DNA of 64,000 nucleotides from Novosphingobium silvae (lineage in GTDB: Bacteria; Pseudomonadota; Alphaproteobacteria; Sphingomonadales; Sphingomonadaceae): positions 151,543-215,542 of the forward strand of contig NZ_WVTD01000007.1 of assembly GCF_009856825.1 (NCBI RefSeq), written 5' to 3'. Made by a program: the position numbers and the translations under genes. Shown here piece by piece: positions 23,223 to 31,107 of this stretch (position 1 is its first letter; every line of letters begins with the position of its first letter). The notes beneath the pieces are model-generated. The model searched no databases. It had not been told where the DNA came from and worked only from the letters and a program-made list of their open reading frames with translations.

Positions 23223-26159
23223 TTACCGGTACAGCGTATTGCGATTTCGCTTCGTCTGTTCACGAGTGGTCAGCTTCTGTGCGGCCTGCACCGACTGGAC
23301 TTGGCTTTCCTGAATCCAGCCCTTCACCGCTGAGGTCAGGACTGCATCCTGCGCGTTGACCGTCGTATTGAAGTTGATCGGTGACGGTGCCGCGCCCATT
23401 GCCCGTGTACTCTGCTGCATCGCGCTCGACAGAAGGTTGTGCGGAGCAATCTGCGACCCACCCGGCAGGGACAAGAGTTCCGGACCCTTTTCGCCCACCA
23501 TGGTGAGGCCCCCGCGCCAATTGTGCGTGCCGGTCGCATTCTTGCCGATGGACACACCGGGAGTGGATTGCGTCGATATGCCGAGCGCGGACTTGCCCAA
23601 TCCTGACACACCGAATGCGCGCCCAAGAGACTCGAAAATGACGAACCGGACGGCCATTTCGATCAAGTTCGCAATCACGGCTTTGGCCATGTCGCCGAAG
23701 GCTTCCTTAAGGGATTTCGCCCCCATGATGGCATCCATCAGGCCGCTCGTGATGTTGTCGAGCGCGCCCGTCGCAATGCTGCCAAGCTGGGCATTGAGGG
23801 TGCCGAAGGAATCCGCATGTTCCTTGACCCGACCCTTGACGCCGGGGTCATCCTTGGACTGAGTTCGGATGGTGTTGTCAGTTTCGCGGGTCTGACCATC
23901 CTCGAAATTCTTGTCGAGTTGCGCAAGCATGGCGTCGATGCGCTGGCGCGATAGCCCGAGGAGTTCGAGATCGGCTTCGTACTGTTGGCGGCGCACCTCG
24001 AATTCAAGACGGTCAGCCTCCTGACGTTTTTCCAACGCCTCAAGCTCATAGTCATGGCGCTTGGTCGCGGTGCGCGCATACTTCGCCCGGTCATCGAGAT
24101 AGTCAGCTTCAGCCCGCAGCGTGTCAGCGGCGAGGGCGGTCTCCTCATCCGCGATCTTGTTCTTGCGCTCCTGCACTTCGCGCGCGTTCGCAATTGCGAT
24201 ATTGTTGCCTTCGATAGCAGCGAGTTCACGCTCTTTGGCCTTGAGGCTTTCACCCGCCGCTGCCGTCAGCTTGCCGGATTTCACCTGCTGATCGATGGCG
24301 TCGATCTTGCCCTCAGTCTGGAGCGCGAGGATTTCGTTCTGGAGGCGCAGGCGTTCGGCGAGGTTGTTGTTCTCCTGCAAAAGGAGTTGGCGGCGCTCAA
24401 TTTCAAGCTGACGGGTCTCGTCTGTGCCATCGCTTGGCGCGGCTTTTTTCGACCCTTTGGGCTTCTTCGTTTCCGGGACTTCCGCTTTCGTCGGCTTCTC
24501 AAGGAACTTGTCGCGCGACTTTGGATCACGCAACGCATCGCGCACCGCCTTGGCTTGAGCGAGGTCGCGGGCCTCCTGCGAGTTGTTCGCCGCGCTGACT
24601 GCCTGCTGTTCCCATGCACCGCGACCGTCGTTGATCCCCACGCGCCGATCCATCGGATCGCGCCCGAACGTGCTGACAGCCGGGGTGACCTTAGCCTTCT
24701 CCTCGGCTACCTTTTTGTTGTAGTTGGCTTGGGCATCGACCACCGCAGCATTGGCGATGTCAAACGCGGCCTGACGGGCAGCCTCTGCGAGTAGCTTGTA
24801 CTTGTCGGTGAGGCCCTCGATCTCGATTTTCAGCCCACGCGTTTTCGCCCCTGCAATGACGCTCGCCTTGGTGACGTTGCCCGTGGCGAGTGCAGCATTC
24901 GTTGCAGCATCGGCCGCCACGTCCAGCTTGGTGGCGAGTTCGGAAATCTGCGAACGGAGATCGTTGCTGCGCTGGTTTGCCTGTGCGGTGGAGTATGCCC
25001 AATACCCCATGGCAGCCGTCACCGCGATCAACGCAATTCCGAGCGGACCACCGAGAGCAGCGGACAAACCCGACGCCGCGACGGTGGCGGTGTTCATGGC
25101 CGTCGCACCGACTGCGATTGACCGGGTGGCGACTGTGTAGACAGCGGCGCTCGACGCAGCCGCCGCAGCATTGGCAACGAAGGCGGTTGTCGCGCGGGCA
25201 ATGCCGGGGACGAGCGTGGCCGCATAGATCGCGGCGATGGTGGCGAGCGCGTTTGCAACCATCGGCAAGTTGTCAGCGAGCGTCTTGATCCCGTTGACGA
25301 GAATAAGGGTCGCACCGCTGGCCTGATTGCTGTCGCCGATGTAGCGGGTGAAAGAATTTGAGAGGACCGTCATGGCCTGCGACAGTGTGGTCACGGCCTT
25401 TGCCGCCTTCGCATCGAGCATGTCCGAACCGGCGAGCACCGCGTCGAAAAACGCCTTCGACGTGACGTTTCCGGCTTTGACATCCTTGGTCAATTTCGCG
25501 ACCGAGCCGCCCCACTTGTCATTGCCAGCGGCAGCCGCCTCTAGCAGCGGGCGCGCGCCGTCGATGATGGAATTATACTCTTCGGCTTGAATCTTGCCGC
25601 CCGCGAGCGCCTGCGAAAGCTGGAGGAGAGCGCCGCTTGCGGCCTCCGCCGATCCACCCTGTACGCGCAGGGCCGTGGCAACGGTGGAGGAGAACTTGAT
25701 GAGGTCTTGCTGGGTCGCGCCAAGCTCGCCCGCGCTACCTGCGGTGCGCCCGTACAAGACGCCAAGGCTTTCCAACTCCACGCCATTCTTCTGCGCGATG
25801 TCGAACAGTTCGCCTTGCACGCGTGAGAGGTCGAGCGTCGCGACCCCTGCGACCTTGAGCGAGTTCGTGAAACGGGTCCACGTGTCGGCAGCGCGCAGCA
25901 CTTCGGACGCACCGAACATCCCGGCGAGGATCGGCGCAAACCGCTTGATCTGGTCACGCATCGATCCAATCTGACGCTCCAGATGCTTCGACGGATCATT
26001 GTCGTTCCACGCCTTTGCTGCGCGCTGCGCGGCCCGAGCCTGATCGGCAGCGAGCCTTGCTGCGGCGCGAGCATTGAGGTTCTGAAGCCTCTGAAGCTCA
26101 CGCTCGAATTGGGTGATGTCAGCAGCGAAACGGGTGGTCAGAGCATTGGATGAAGCCAT
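23223..26159 (-). CDS. Tape measure protein
   Basis: The 978-residue protein starts with an amphipathic coiled-coil N-terminus (QFERELQRLQNLNARAAARL). A region around residues 90-260 (MFGASEVLRAADTWTRFTNS, SGALLQLSQALAGGKIQAEE) is typical of the tape-measure N-terminal domain. Hydrophobic helices follow (VPGIARATTAFVANAAAAAS), then a long charged coiled coil and a C-terminal SLPGGSQIAPH motif common in tape measures. The length predicts a tail of roughly 145 nm, using about 0.15 nm per residue as for other siphoviruses. TAAATA lies four bases before the start. Confidence 0.9.
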   Translation of the reverse strand: MASSNALTTRFAADITQFERELQRLQNLNARAAARLAADQARAAQRAAKAWNDNDPSKHLERQIGSMRDQIKRFAPILAGMFGASEVLRAADTWTRFTNSLKVAGVATLDLSRVQGELFDIAQKNGVELESLGVLYGRTAGSAGELGATQQDLIKFSSTVATALRVQGGSAEAASGALLQLSQALAGGKIQAEEYNSIIDGARPLLEAAAAGNDKWGGSVAKLTKDVKAGNVTSKAFFDAVLAGSDMLDAKAAKAVTTLSQAMTVLSNSFTRYIGDSNQASGATLILVNGIKTLADNLPMVANALATIAAIYAATLVPGIARATTAFVANAAAAASSAAVYTVATRSIAVGATAMNTATVAASGLSAALGGPLGIALIAVTAAMGYWAYSTAQANQRSNDLRSQISELATKLDVAADAATNAALATGNVTKASVIAGAKTRGLKIEIEGLTDKYKLLAEAARQAAFDIANAAVVDAQANYNKKVAEEKAKVTPAVSTFGRDPMDRRVGINDGRGAWEQQAVSAANNSQEARDLAQAKAVRDALRDPKSRDKFLEKPTKAEVPETKKPKGSKKAAPSDGTDETRQLEIERRQLLLQENNNLAERLRLQNEILALQTEGKIDAIDQQVKSGKLTAAAGESLKAKERELAAIEGNNIAIANAREVQERKNKIADEETALAADTLRAEADYLDDRAKYARTATKRHDYELEALEKRQEADRLEFEVRRQQYEADLELLGLSRQRIDAMLAQLDKNFEDGQTRETDNTIRTQSKDDPGVKGRVKEHADSFGTLNAQLGSIATGALDNITSGLMDAIMGAKSLKEAFGDMAKAVIANLIEMAVRFVIFESLGRAFGVSGLGKSALGISTQSTPGVSIGKNATGTHNWRGGLTMVGEKGPELLSLPGGSQIAPHNLLSSAMQQSTRAMGAAPSPINFNTTVNAQDAVLTSAVKGWIQESQVQSVQAAQKLTTREQTKRNRNTLYR

Positions 26160-26175
26160 GCTCTATTTATTTGGA

Positions 26176-26388
26176 TTACCGTATCGACGGGCTTGAGGTG
26201 CCGAACATCGAGGTCCACCTCTCAAATTCGTCCTCGCTGGGTGCGTTCGTCTTTTCCTCTCCAGTGGAGTGGAACTTGCGGAAACCGGAAAGGGTGAAGT
26301 TATACTCCCAAAGTGACATTTCTTTCACTTCGCGAGGCGTGAAACCTGCGGCACCGGCATTTTCATAGAAGCGGCCCCACGGGATCAA
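26176..26388 (-). CDS. Tail assembly chaperone, downstream (GT-like) part
   Basis: The frame has 70 residues if initiated at the TTG at 26388, which overlaps the stop of the upstream frame. PREVKEMSLWEYNFTLSGFR matches the family of small tail assembly chaperone domains placed before tape measures. It is in the -1 frame relative to the upstream gene, and a CCCTTTT slippery site lies just before that gene's stop. The more likely product is therefore a G-GT fusion made by frameshifting. Confidence 0.75.
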   Translation of the reverse strand: MIPWGRFYENAGAAGFTPREVKEMSLWEYNFTLSGFRKFHSTGEEKTNAPSEDEFERWTSMFGTSSPSIR

Positions 26389-26777
26389 TCCATCGGGGCT
26401 TCCGGAAAAGGGTCGTCATTCTCCCCGTCGTCATCCTGTTCGATGACTTCATCGTCCACGCCGACAATGGCCGCGAAGATGACCTCATGCGCGATTGTCG
26501 CATAGGTCATGAGGTTGCCTGCGGTGATATTGCGGCTGACGAGATCGAAGGCGGATTTATTGTCCATGCCGCCGCCAATGAGGGCGAGGCGGACGGTCTC
26601 GATGATGTCCTCAACGTGCCATTCGCCAGTACCCAACCGTTGGGCGAGGACATAGGGACCGACGCGGGTCTTTTCCTGCAATGTGATGAGTTCGCCAATC
26701 CGGAGGGCGAGATCGAAATAGCCTTCGCCGACAAATACGTTTTCGAGGACGGCGGAACGGGACTGTGAGGGGTTCAT
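26385..26777 (-). CDS. Tail assembly chaperone, upstream (G-like) part
   Basis: The 130-residue protein contains YFDLALRIGELITLQEKTR and DIIETVRLALIGGG, close in pattern to the gene-transfer-agent/siphovirus tail chaperone family, and a very acidic end (DDEVIEQDDDGENDD). It lies between tail tube and tape measure, the normal place for the G gene. Chaperones of this kind bind the tape measure and recruit tail-tube subunits. TAAATA ends four bases before the ATG. Confidence 0.78.
   Translation of the reverse strand: MNPSQSRSAVLENVFVGEGYFDLALRIGELITLQEKTRVGPYVLAQRLGTGEWHVEDIIETVRLALIGGGMDNKSAFDLVSRNITAGNLMTYATIAHEVIFAAIVGVDDEVIEQDDDGENDDPFPEAPMD
26406..26412 (-). promoter_or_regulatory. Programmed -1 frameshift site CCCTTTT
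   Basis: On the coding strand the heptamer C-CCT-TTT is in the correct phase (zero-frame codons GAC CCT TTT CCG). A -1 slip continues as SGSPDGLIPWGRFYEN directly into the downstream chaperone frame, with no stop between. Conserved frameshifts at this place are well known in lambda-like tail operons. Confidence 0.75.
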
Positions 26778-26810
26778 GATGTATTTATCACGAACCCCAC
26801 CACCGGGAGA

Positions 26811-27239
26811 TTAGACTTCTGCGACCACCACTTCGTCCGCCTGCTCAAGAGTGATCTGGCAAGTCGAAGATTTTGCGCGTTCGCCTGTGATCTGGAATGC
26901 CGTTAGAAGGAAGGGGCCTTCAACCATCCAATCACCATCGGTGATCTGGAGATTGCGGTGCTCTCCAGACTTGATCCACTCCATCCAGTCGAGCACGTCG
27001 CCCTTATTGATCAGGCCTTCGCCATCAATCTTGAAATCGGTGGACGTGACGCGGCGGACGGTCGTTGCCGGTGCCGACATGTCGGCAAGATCAACAAGCT
27101 GATCGGTCTCGGTCGTGGTCGAGATCGAAACGCTGCGCGAGGTATTGATGAGCGTCGGGTGCTCGAAAACTTCCGGCGTTGCGCCGTTGCCGATCTTGAT
27201 GAGAAGGCGTTCGCCCAATACGGGAACAATTCTGGACAT
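26811..27239 (-). CDS. Major tail tube protein
   Basis: The 142-residue beta-rich protein (MSRIVPVLGERLLIKIGNG ... TSRSVSISTTTETDQLVDL) resembles the tail tube subunits of TP901-like/gene-transfer-agent siphoviruses, and its place before the chaperone pair supports this. It is one of the most abundant virion proteins. Its leader differs from others: TAAATA lies 31 nt upstream and a hairpin carrying the Shine-Dalgarno AGGAG lies between. Confidence 0.8.
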   Translation of the reverse strand: MSRIVPVLGERLLIKIGNGATPEVFEHPTLINTSRSVSISTTTETDQLVDLADMSAPATTVRRVTSTDFKIDGEGLINKGDVLDWMEWIKSGEHRNLQITDGDWMVEGPFLLTAFQITGERAKSSTCQITLEQADEVVVAEV

Positions 27240-27246
27240 TTTTGTA

Positions 27247-27276
27247 ACTCCTAGACTAGTCTGTCAGGAGTATTTA
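27247..27276 (-). promoter_or_regulatory. Leader hairpin and TAAATA motif of the tail tube gene
   Basis: ACTCCT (27247-27252) and AGGAGT (27266-27271) pair, enclosing the perfect palindrome AGACTAGTCT (27253-27262). On the mRNA the 3' arm contains AGGAG, the likely ribosome site, so the helix can hide it. TAAATA occupies the complement of 27271-27276. Confidence 0.6.
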
Positions 27277-27298
27277 TGATCCGGACGATAATGGCCGC

Positions 27299-27670
27299 TT
27301 AAGCAGGTTGAACCAAGTATCGAAACGACATCACTGTATGTCCTATCTGATTGTCCTTTTCTTCGACATTGCGAGAATCTTCAAATCCGTATTCTGAGAC
27401 GGTGAAGCCTTCAATGGTTATGGGCGCGTTGAGCGCAGCCATGACTAGGGCCGCCTGCTTCTTATTGATGGGTTTTTTGCCAAACACGTGGATGGTCGCA
27501 AAACATTCGTACATCTCGGCTGCCTCGAATGCGGCGAGCACCTGATCATCGCCGATGACCGTCCAAGGCAGCGACGTGCCGGGAGGAACGGTTGCGAACA
27601 CATGCTCGACGCCAGCGGCGGTGAGTGCAGCATAGATAGCCGCCTGAAGGGGGAGAGAAGGGTCGTTCAT
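27299..27670 (-). CDS. Tail completion protein (DUF3168-like)
   Basis: The 123-residue protein begins MNDPSLPLQAAIYAALTAAG and has VFGKKPINKKQAALVMAALN and an ending VMSFRYLVQPA, the pattern of DUF3168/gp17-type tail terminators. These cap the tail tube and join it to the head. It overlaps the HK97 gp10-like gene at ATGA. Confidence 0.75.
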   Translation of the reverse strand: MNDPSLPLQAAIYAALTAAGVEHVFATVPPGTSLPWTVIGDDQVLAAFEAAEMYECFATIHVFGKKPINKKQAALVMAALNAPITIEGFTVSEYGFEDSRNVEEKDNQIGHTVMSFRYLVQPA

Positions 27671-28080
27671 ATGCCGAGTTCCTGCTTCAAGGCCTTCCGC
27701 AAAGCGCGGCGCAGGCTGGTCTTGTGACGTTTGCGGAAGATGCGGGTCAGCGGCACCCAGAACGGGTTCGCGGGAACATGCGAGCCATCACGAGCGACGT
27801 GACCGAATTCGAGCGGGACCGCGTAGTAGAGGGCATCGCTGCCGACGGAGACGGTGTACTCCATCAACCGGCTATCGCCGGTTTCCACCTTGATCGTGTC
27901 CGCGATGTGCGGACCATCAGCATCGTCATTGCGGGGCGTGATGATCTTGCCGCGCTTCATCATGGCCGCCGCCGTCTTGCGGTTGACGTCGTCGATGCCC
28001 TGCCGAACCGCAGGAGCCATCCGACCAAGCTTGGCCACGAACGCATCAATCTGTGTAGTGTCCACCACAGGCCTAGTCAT
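27667..28080 (-). CDS. HK97 gp10-like head-tail joining protein
   Basis: The 137-residue protein from ATG 28080 has an N-terminal helix (FVAKLGRMAPAVRQGIDDVN) and GSDALYYAVPLEFGHVARDG followed by HVPANPFWVPL, the hallmark of HK97-gp10-like proteins that link connector and tail. The longer open frame upstream is a shadow of the neighbouring gene. Starts and stops overlap with both neighbours. Confidence 0.8.
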   Translation of the reverse strand: MTRPVVDTTQIDAFVAKLGRMAPAVRQGIDDVNRKTAAAMMKRGKIITPRNDDADGPHIADTIKVETGDSRLMEYTVSVGSDALYYAVPLEFGHVARDGSHVPANPFWVPLTRIFRKRHKTSLRRALRKALKQELGI

Positions 28081-28429
28081 TGAGGCCACCGCGTTGCGCC
28101 GATATATTGATTTGCCGACCGCGCCCCTCAAGGTCGCCGACCCAAAGGATGTCGTACCCGAGGCCAGTGTGATCGAACATCCGATCACCGATGCCGATGT
28201 CCGCCACAGGGATGCGCAGCACGACATCAAATCGGTCGATGCCGCTTGCGCGCATGCTGCGCACCTCCTCGCCCCCGCGCTGCGCGACGATGGCGGCGCG
28301 AATGCGTTCAAGTCCGGGCACGATTGACCATTCATCAACGACGTTTCCATATGGGTCGGTCGAGATTGATTTCCGCTCGATGCGGACCACATGGCGGTAC
28401 TCGCCTGTGCGGGGAGGGGAGTAGGCCAT
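28073..28429 (-). CDS. Head-tail adaptor (SPP1 gp16 / head-closure type)
   Basis: The 118-residue beta-rich protein (PPRTGEYRHVVRIERKSIST ... RIPVADIGIGDRMFDHTGLG) has the layout of head-closure proteins: an N-terminal strand with H/R pairs, a GGEE loop, and a C-terminal RGGLND. It closes the connector after DNA packaging. It overlaps its neighbours on both sides. Confidence 0.78.
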   Translation of the reverse strand: MAYSPPRTGEYRHVVRIERKSISTDPYGNVVDEWSIVPGLERIRAAIVAQRGGEEVRSMRASGIDRFDVVLRIPVADIGIGDRMFDHTGLGYDILWVGDLEGRGRQINISAQRGGLND

Positions 28430-28968
28430 CAGAACGCCCGATACCGAGATATGATGGCTCCTACCGCGAAAGGCACTTCCTTGAGGTCGGAGGCCGCGAA
28501 GGCTTCGCGCTGCTCATAGAAGTGAGAGATCAGCATCAGGAGGGCATGGCGAAGGTCGGAGGGCACAGTTTCGTTACCCGCTGTGAACTCCACTTTCACG
28601 CTGCCAAGATCATGGCGCACTGAGGGGAACGCCACGTGTACGCGGGCAGGGACGCTGTCGAGGTCACAGCGGTACGAGAGCGGTGGCACGTTCTCCCCAT
28701 TGAGCGTGATCTTGTCCACCGACATCACCGGGCAGAGGTCGATATCGAAGTGACGGGGCAAATGGTCCATCGTGAGTTGCCAGCGGGCAGGGGCGAGCGA
28801 AATGCCTGCCCCTGTCGGACCTTCGATCACGGCGGTTGCCGTGGCGATCAGGTGCTCGATATATGTGTCATCGAGATCGTGACTGATGCGCAGGTGGTCG
28901 CGCGCCTCATCGAGCGTGACGACGGGCGCGGTCGGCGCGGCGATCAGCTTGAGGCGCGTCCAGTCCAT
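28429..28968 (-). CDS. Head-tail connector (gp6-like adaptor)
   Basis: The 179-residue protein begins with VVTLDEARDHLRISHDLDDT, the classic start of phage gp6-type connectors, then a helix with ATAVIEGPTG and ends ALLMLISHFYEQREAF, also typical. It forms the ring below the portal. The start overlaps the preceding stop (TAATG). Confidence 0.85.
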   Translation of the reverse strand: MDWTRLKLIAAPTAPVVTLDEARDHLRISHDLDDTYIEHLIATATAVIEGPTGAGISLAPARWQLTMDHLPRHFDIDLCPVMSVDKITLNGENVPPLSYRCDLDSVPARVHVAFPSVRHDLGSVKVEFTAGNETVPSDLRHALLMLISHFYEQREAFAASDLKEVPFAVGAIISRYRAF

Positions 28969-29192
28969 TATTTCGACACCTTCGACGCCTTGGCGCGCAT
29001 GCGCGTCGTCACCTCTTTTGCGGAGGGCAGGGCTGCGATCTCGATGGTTTCCGATTTAGGGGCAGGAGTGGCCGCTACTGGTTCGGCGATGCCGAACTCG
29101 ATCCAGCGCGCGCCTTCTTCGGTTTCGACGATCTCTCCCGTCTTGTGGTTCACGTTGGGGCCGACGAGGGCCGTTTTCATACGAACTTTCAT
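28968..29192 (-). CDS. Small phage protein between capsid and connector
   Basis: The 74-residue protein starts at ATG 29192 with TAAATA five bases upstream, which rules out the longer open frame. The sequence (MKVRMKTALVGPNVNHKTGE) suggests a small beta-domain followed by a flexible Pro/Ala and Lys-rich tail. It may be a head-decoration or minor structural protein. No family is certain. Confidence 0.55.
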   Translation of the reverse strand: MKVRMKTALVGPNVNHKTGEIVETEEGARWIEFGIAEPVAATPAPKSETIEIAALPSAKEVTTRMRAKASKVSK

Positions 29193-29216
29193 GGATGTAT
29201 TTATGCAGACGGCAAA

Positions 29217-29242
29217 GGGGGACGGCCTTTCGACCGTCCCCC
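29217..29242 (-). terminator. Strong hairpin downstream of the capsid gene
   Basis: GGGGGACGG (29217-29225) pairs perfectly with CCGTCCCCC (29234-29242). It lies 27 bases after the capsid stop and before the TAAATA of the next gene, suggesting that the capsid transcript is ended or protected here. Confidence 0.7.
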
Positions 29243-29269
29243 TGATTGTGCGGCTGATGCCGGTGAGGC

Positions 29270-30433
29270 TTACGCCTGTACCAGCTTCTTGATTGCACGG
29301 CTGTCGGTGACAAAACCATCCCACCGGGTGAAGCCGATGAAACCGATCTGGTCGCTGGTGGCGTAGCGCTCGTTGAGGCGCTTGATACCCACTTCGCGGA
29401 CGTTGCGAACCGTGTACTTCGAGAAATCACCGTAGAGCACGCTGGTCACGCCCGTTGCGATGGATGCCATATCCTGATTGATGAAATAGCGCTGACCAAG
29501 GATGGTCGAGGCTTCACCAGCGGTCATCGCAGGCTGCCACAGCGGGAGGCCGTTGGCATCCTTGAGGAGGCGCAGCGACTTGAGCGTGGCGTCGTTGAAC
29601 ATGAATGCAGCAGCGCCACGATAGGCCGGATCGACCGAGTGCTGAAGGTTGACGAGGTCGTCATAGCTGATCGCGTTCGCAGCAGCCGACGTGACGCCAG
29701 CGCTAGCGCCGGTCACAATGCCCTGCGGCTGATTCACGCCAGTGCCGATAGTCAGCAGTTCGTTCTTGATGCGACCGAAACGCTCGCCCATCGCGCCGAG
29801 CACGGTGGCCTCGACGTTGATCGCCGCATCCTGCATGAGTTCTTCCGACAGGATGATGACGCCCGACGTGAACTTGTAGGCTCCAAGGGTCTTCTGGCCG
29901 AAAGTGACGTTGGTCTCATCAGCTTCCTCGCCTTCGCCGATCAGCGCTCCCTTGTTGGCCGTGTCGTTGAAGGTCGGGATGGTCAGCGGGTTGCCCGAAG
30001 CGGTCGTCAAGTAAGTGACCGGGCCACCTTCGTTAAGGGGGCCATAGGCCTTCATCGCGGTGATGAGGTTCGGGACGAAGCCGGTGGGGACCAGATAACC
30101 GCCCGCAGAAGCGGTTGCGATGCCCTGTGCGCGCAGTTCGCGGGCATCAACATCGCCGCGCAGGTAGCCACGGAAGGCATCGCCATGAACGTCGGCCTGT
30201 GCGCGGGCCTCGACGACGGTGTTCTCCACGGGCAGGCGTTCAGCAGCGGCCTCATAGGCCTTGTTACGAGCTTCGATCTTGTCGAGGCTGGCAGCGCGAG
30301 CCTCAAGTGCATCGGCATCGTCAAGCATGCGCTGTGCTTCAGCCAGCTTCTCGACGTCGTTGGTTTCGGCAATGACAAGTGCCGCCTTGTTGGAAATCTC
30401 CAGCGCCTGTGCGCGAAGTTCAAAAGTATTCAT
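29270..30433 (-). CDS. HK97-family major capsid protein
   Basis: The 387-residue protein has an N-terminal helical delta domain (residues 1-100, ending near GYLRGDVDARELRAQGIATA) that the prohead protease removes. The HK97 core follows: GGYLVPTGFVPNLITAMKAY, the E-loop and spine, and GQRYFINQDMASIATGVTSV at the end. It lies after protease and portal as in HK97. The 31-nt leader carries a 12-bp hairpin joined to TAAATA. Confidence 0.93.
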   Translation of the reverse strand: MNTFELRAQALEISNKAALVIAETNDVEKLAEAQRMLDDADALEARAASLDKIEARNKAYEAAAERLPVENTVVEARAQADVHGDAFRGYLRGDVDARELRAQGIATASAGGYLVPTGFVPNLITAMKAYGPLNEGGPVTYLTTASGNPLTIPTFNDTANKGALIGEGEEADETNVTFGQKTLGAYKFTSGVIILSEELMQDAAINVEATVLGAMGERFGRIKNELLTIGTGVNQPQGIVTGASAGVTSAAANAISYDDLVNLQHSVDPAYRGAAAFMFNDATLKSLRLLKDANGLPLWQPAMTAGEASTILGQRYFINQDMASIATGVTSVLYGDFSKYTVRNVREVGIKRLNERYATSDQIGFIGFTRWDGFVTDSRAIKKLVQA

Positions 30434-30434
30434 G

Positions 30435-30470
30435 AAATAGTTCGCTCCAATTGGATTAGCGAACTATTTA
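30435..30470 (-). promoter_or_regulatory. Leader hairpin and TAAATA motif of the capsid gene
   Basis: AAATAGTTCGCT (30435-30446) and AGCGAACTATTT (30458-30469) form a perfect 12-bp inverted repeat around CCAATTGGATT. The TAAATA motif (complement of 30465-30470) is the upper part of one arm. It lies exactly 31 nt from the ATG, as at the tail tube gene. Confidence 0.65.
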
Positions 30471-30504
30471 TCTTTAGCCTTCACTTGAGCGGCGCGACGC
30501 ACCA

Positions 30505-31107
30505 TTAATGATGGAAGCGTTTACTAAGAGCCCTCTTGAAAAGAGTAACGCGGATATCATCCTTGTTTTCGTCAGTGCGGTCAGAGCGCCATACCTCAAG
30601 GGAACGAAGCGCTGCTTCTGTCGAGGGGTACGCGGGTGAGATGACGAAGCTGATCTCAATGAGATCGACATCGAGGAGTGTGCGCTCGACGCGTCCGGTG
30701 TCATCCTCGCGCCACTGCTGCTGGATGACGCGGAACCCGAAAGACATCCGAAGGTCTCCATCCCGCAGGGCATCAAGCTGCGCAGGGGTGAAGCGGGTGG
30801 TGTCGAGGTCGAAGGCAAGACCGTGCGCATCCTCGCGCAGGACCAGCTTGCCCGAGCCGGTGGAGCCGAGCGGGCTGTCATCACGGTGCGCCCACAATGC
30901 GTAGATGTTCGTTTCGCCAGCGGCAGCCGCTGCCAGAGAACCCTTGAACGCACCGGGGCTGATGCGCTCGACGAAGCCGCCTAGATCGTGGCTGTCGCTG
31001 TCGAAAACTGCGGCATATCCTTGGGCACGACCTTCGGCATCATCGGTCTTGGCTCGCACCTCGACGTTGGTCAGGGTGAAATTGCGGGTCTCAGTGGTAA
31101 TGGTCAT
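30505..31107 (-). CDS. HK97-family prohead protease
   Basis: The 200-residue protein has the phage prohead protease fold: GYAAVFDSDSHDLGGFVERI, then the His in YALWAHRDDSPLGST and the nucleophile Ser in EISFVISPAYPSTEAAL. It cuts the capsid delta domain during head maturation. It overlaps the portal gene by four bases. Confidence 0.9.
   Translation of the reverse strand: MTITTETRNFTLTNVEVRAKTDDAEGRAQGYAAVFDSDSHDLGGFVERISPGAFKGSLAAAAAGETNIYALWAHRDDSPLGSTGSGKLVLREDAHGLAFDLDTTRFTPAQLDALRDGDLRMSFGFRVIQQQWREDDTGRVERTLLDVDLIEISFVISPAYPSTEAALRSLEVWRSDRTDENKDDIRVTLFKRALSKRFHH

Noticed and set aside
28081..28392. N-terminal extension of the HK97 gp10-like gene
   Set aside because: It overlaps the head-closure gene in another frame; the ATG at 28080 overlaps the upstream stop and fits the family.
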